The notes below the pieces were generated by a model. It was not told the origin of the DNA. It was given only the letters and a program-made list of their open reading frames with translations, and did no database searches. This document shows, piece by piece, positions 5,807-6,838 of a DNA stretch of 6,838 nucleotides (its first letter is position 1; each line of letters begins with the position of its first letter). The position numbers and the translations under genes are program-made. The stretch comes from Spartobacteria bacterium (lineage in GTDB: Bacteria > Verrucomicrobiota > Verrucomicrobiae > Chthoniobacterales > UBA6821): positions 15,578 to 22,415 of the forward strand of contig PLEU01000110.1 of NCBI GenBank assembly GCA_003136515.1, given 5' to 3'.

Positions 5807-6838
5807 CCAGTCGCGCTGGGCAACCCGGGCTCTTGACGCTTCTCCCATCCGCTGGCGCAGTGCATGATCACCGGCAAGTCGCTTCACGGCTTCCGTCAGG
5901 GCATCAAGATCAAGCCCTCTGGTAATCAGGCCGTCATCTCCGTCTTCCACGAGATCCTTTGGGCCGCCGACATCGGAAACAATGACAGGCAGTCCGCTGG
6001 CTTGGGCTTCAATGACGACGTTGCCGAAAGTATCGGTCGTGCTGGGAAAAACAAAAAAATCAGCCGAGGCATAAGCTGTTGCCAGTTCCTCCTTGTGCAA
6101 ACTACCTGTGTAAATCCCTTCTGGAAGCAGTTCCCTCATCATGCTTGCGTACGGGCCATCACCGACAATTAAAGGACGCACCGAGACGCCCGCCGCATAG
6201 AGACGCCGGAAGGCAGCCGCGAGAAGATCGAGGTTTTTCTCACGGGAAACGCGGCCCACGTAAAGAACCCCAATTTCACCGTTGCGTAGACCCCGCACTT
6301 TCCAAAAATCGGGATTTTTACGACTGGGATGGAAGAGTTCCGTGTCTAGTCCCCGCGGCAGAATTTTGAGTTTTTCCTCAGCAATGCCACGGTCTATCCA
6401 GCACTGGCGATAGTGGTCGGAATTCACATAAATCGTATCCAGCTGGGCATAGAACCAATGCATGTAATTCCACGTTAGCGATTCCATAAGGGCATCCTCA
6501 GTGAGGATGCGCACGTATTCAGGGAAATCGGTGTGATAGATTCCCGATGTGGGTAGACCCAGAACGCGTGCTGCCGCAAGGGCAGCCAATCCCACGGGAC
6601 CCGGTGTGCTGATGATCACCTCGGTGAAGTTTCCAGTCTGGAGGTAGTCGATGATCTGAAGTAACGGAGGGAAACTGAGCTTCTGTAACTCATATTCCGG
6701 TAATTCAAACTCCCCGATCGGAGGAAAATTCTTGAGCGGAATTCCGGGCAGCAGAACCTCCTTGCGTGACACCATCACCTCAATCTCCTTGCCGACAGAG
6801 ATGAGTGCTCCGCTCATTCGCTGGATGGTTGCGGAAAC
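5765..6838 (-). CDS. GT4-type glycosyltransferase (group 1), N-terminus truncated by window edge
   Basis: This is a GT-B fold retaining glycosyltransferase of the GT4 type, acting in the cytoplasm on a nucleotide-sugar donor. The frame stays open to the right edge. The residues before the Met at 6817 (V-S-A-T-I-Q-R) read as the usual start of the first GT-B domain, so translation probably begins outside the window. Numbering from that Met: IYHTDFPEY (93-101), I-L-P-R-G-L-D-T-E-L-F-H-P (152-164), LYVGRVSREKN (185-195), IVGDGPY (217-223), and the donor-site block F-P-S-T-T-D-T-F-G-N-V-V-I-E (257-270) followed by A-S-G-L-P-V. The E-x7-E motif is here D-x7-E (D262, E270). The HTDFPEY and DTFG features recall sulfoquinovosyl- and mannosyltransferase-like GT4 enzymes, but the acceptor cannot be assigned. 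The stop is TAA (5767-5765), 42 nt inside the end of waaA. The nearby waaA makes an envelope glycan or glycolipid role plausible, which is inference. Confidence 0.9.
   Translation of the reverse strand, partial: VSATIQRMSGALISVGKEIEVMVSRKEVLLPGIPLKNFPPIGEFELPEYELQKLSFPPLLQIIDYLQTGNFTEVIISTPGPVGLAALAAARVLGLPTSGIYHTDFPEYVRILTEDALMESLTWNYMHWFYAQLDTIYVNSDHYRQCWIDRGIAEEKLKILPRGLDTELFHPSRKNPDFWKVRGLRNGEIGVLYVGRVSREKNLDLLAAAFRRLYAAGVSVRPLIVGDGPYASMMRELLPEGIYTGSLHKEELATAYASADFFVFPSTTDTFGNVVIEAQASGLPVIVSDVGGPKDLVEDGDDGLITRGLDLDALTEAVKRLAGDHALRQRMGEASRARVAQRDWSLAARLFWEGSQE

Noticed and set aside
5864..6369. Two plus-strand open frames (102 and 96 codons) opposite the GT4 gene
   Set aside because: They are antisense to conserved GT4 motifs, overlap each other in different frames and show no recognisable domain.
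1..6838. Mobile element, CRISPR, tRNA/rRNA, toxin-antitoxin or defence system
   Set aside because: No transposase or integrase, terminal repeats, spaced direct repeats, tRNA-like cloverleaf or defence domains were seen; all genes are conserved housekeeping or envelope families.

Overview
The window looks like an ordinary chromosomal segment of a Gram-negative bacterium with a lipopolysaccharide outer membrane. The evidence is a Kdo transferase (WaaA type) and an AsmA-like envelope protein. Base composition looks moderate. Several starts lack a clear Shine-Dalgarno sequence and two are GTG. The taxon cannot be fixed from this alone. The style of the proteins would fit Verrucomicrobiota or a related PVC lineage, but that is an inference of low to moderate confidence.

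Layout from left to right. (1) 1-727, plus strand: the C-terminal part of transcription terminator Rho, cut by the window edge inside the P-loop. (2) 736-2288, minus strand: a two-gene unit, lipid/diacylglycerol-kinase-like protein first and then a rhomboid serine protease. They are joined by a 4-nt ATGA stop/start overlap, and the unit converges on rho with only 8 nt between the stop codons. (3) 2289-2463: the only real intergenic region. It is a 175-nt divergent promoter region with a TATAAT box, a possible overlapping promoter on the other strand, and two inverted repeats. (4) 2464-5806, plus strand: a tightly packed unit of an AsmA-like envelope protein, the 16S rRNA methyltransferase RsmD and the Kdo transferase WaaA. 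Spacing is 5 nt and then a 4-nt ATGA overlap. (5) 5765-6838, minus strand: a GT4-type glycosyltransferase whose N-terminus runs off the right edge. It overlaps the end of waaA tail-to-tail by 42 nt.

How the genes fit together. Most of the cargo concerns the cell envelope: lipid phosphorylation, intramembrane proteolysis, an AsmA-like protein of the inner membrane/periplasm, Kdo addition to lipid A, and a glycosyltransferase of unknown acceptor. Two information-processing genes (rho, rsmD) are interleaved. The coding density is very high, and every gene belongs to a known family. I saw no mobile element, CRISPR array, tRNA, rRNA or defence cassette, and nothing that amounts to an undescribed system. 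The observations below are modest: gene overlaps, motif variants and possible leader structures.
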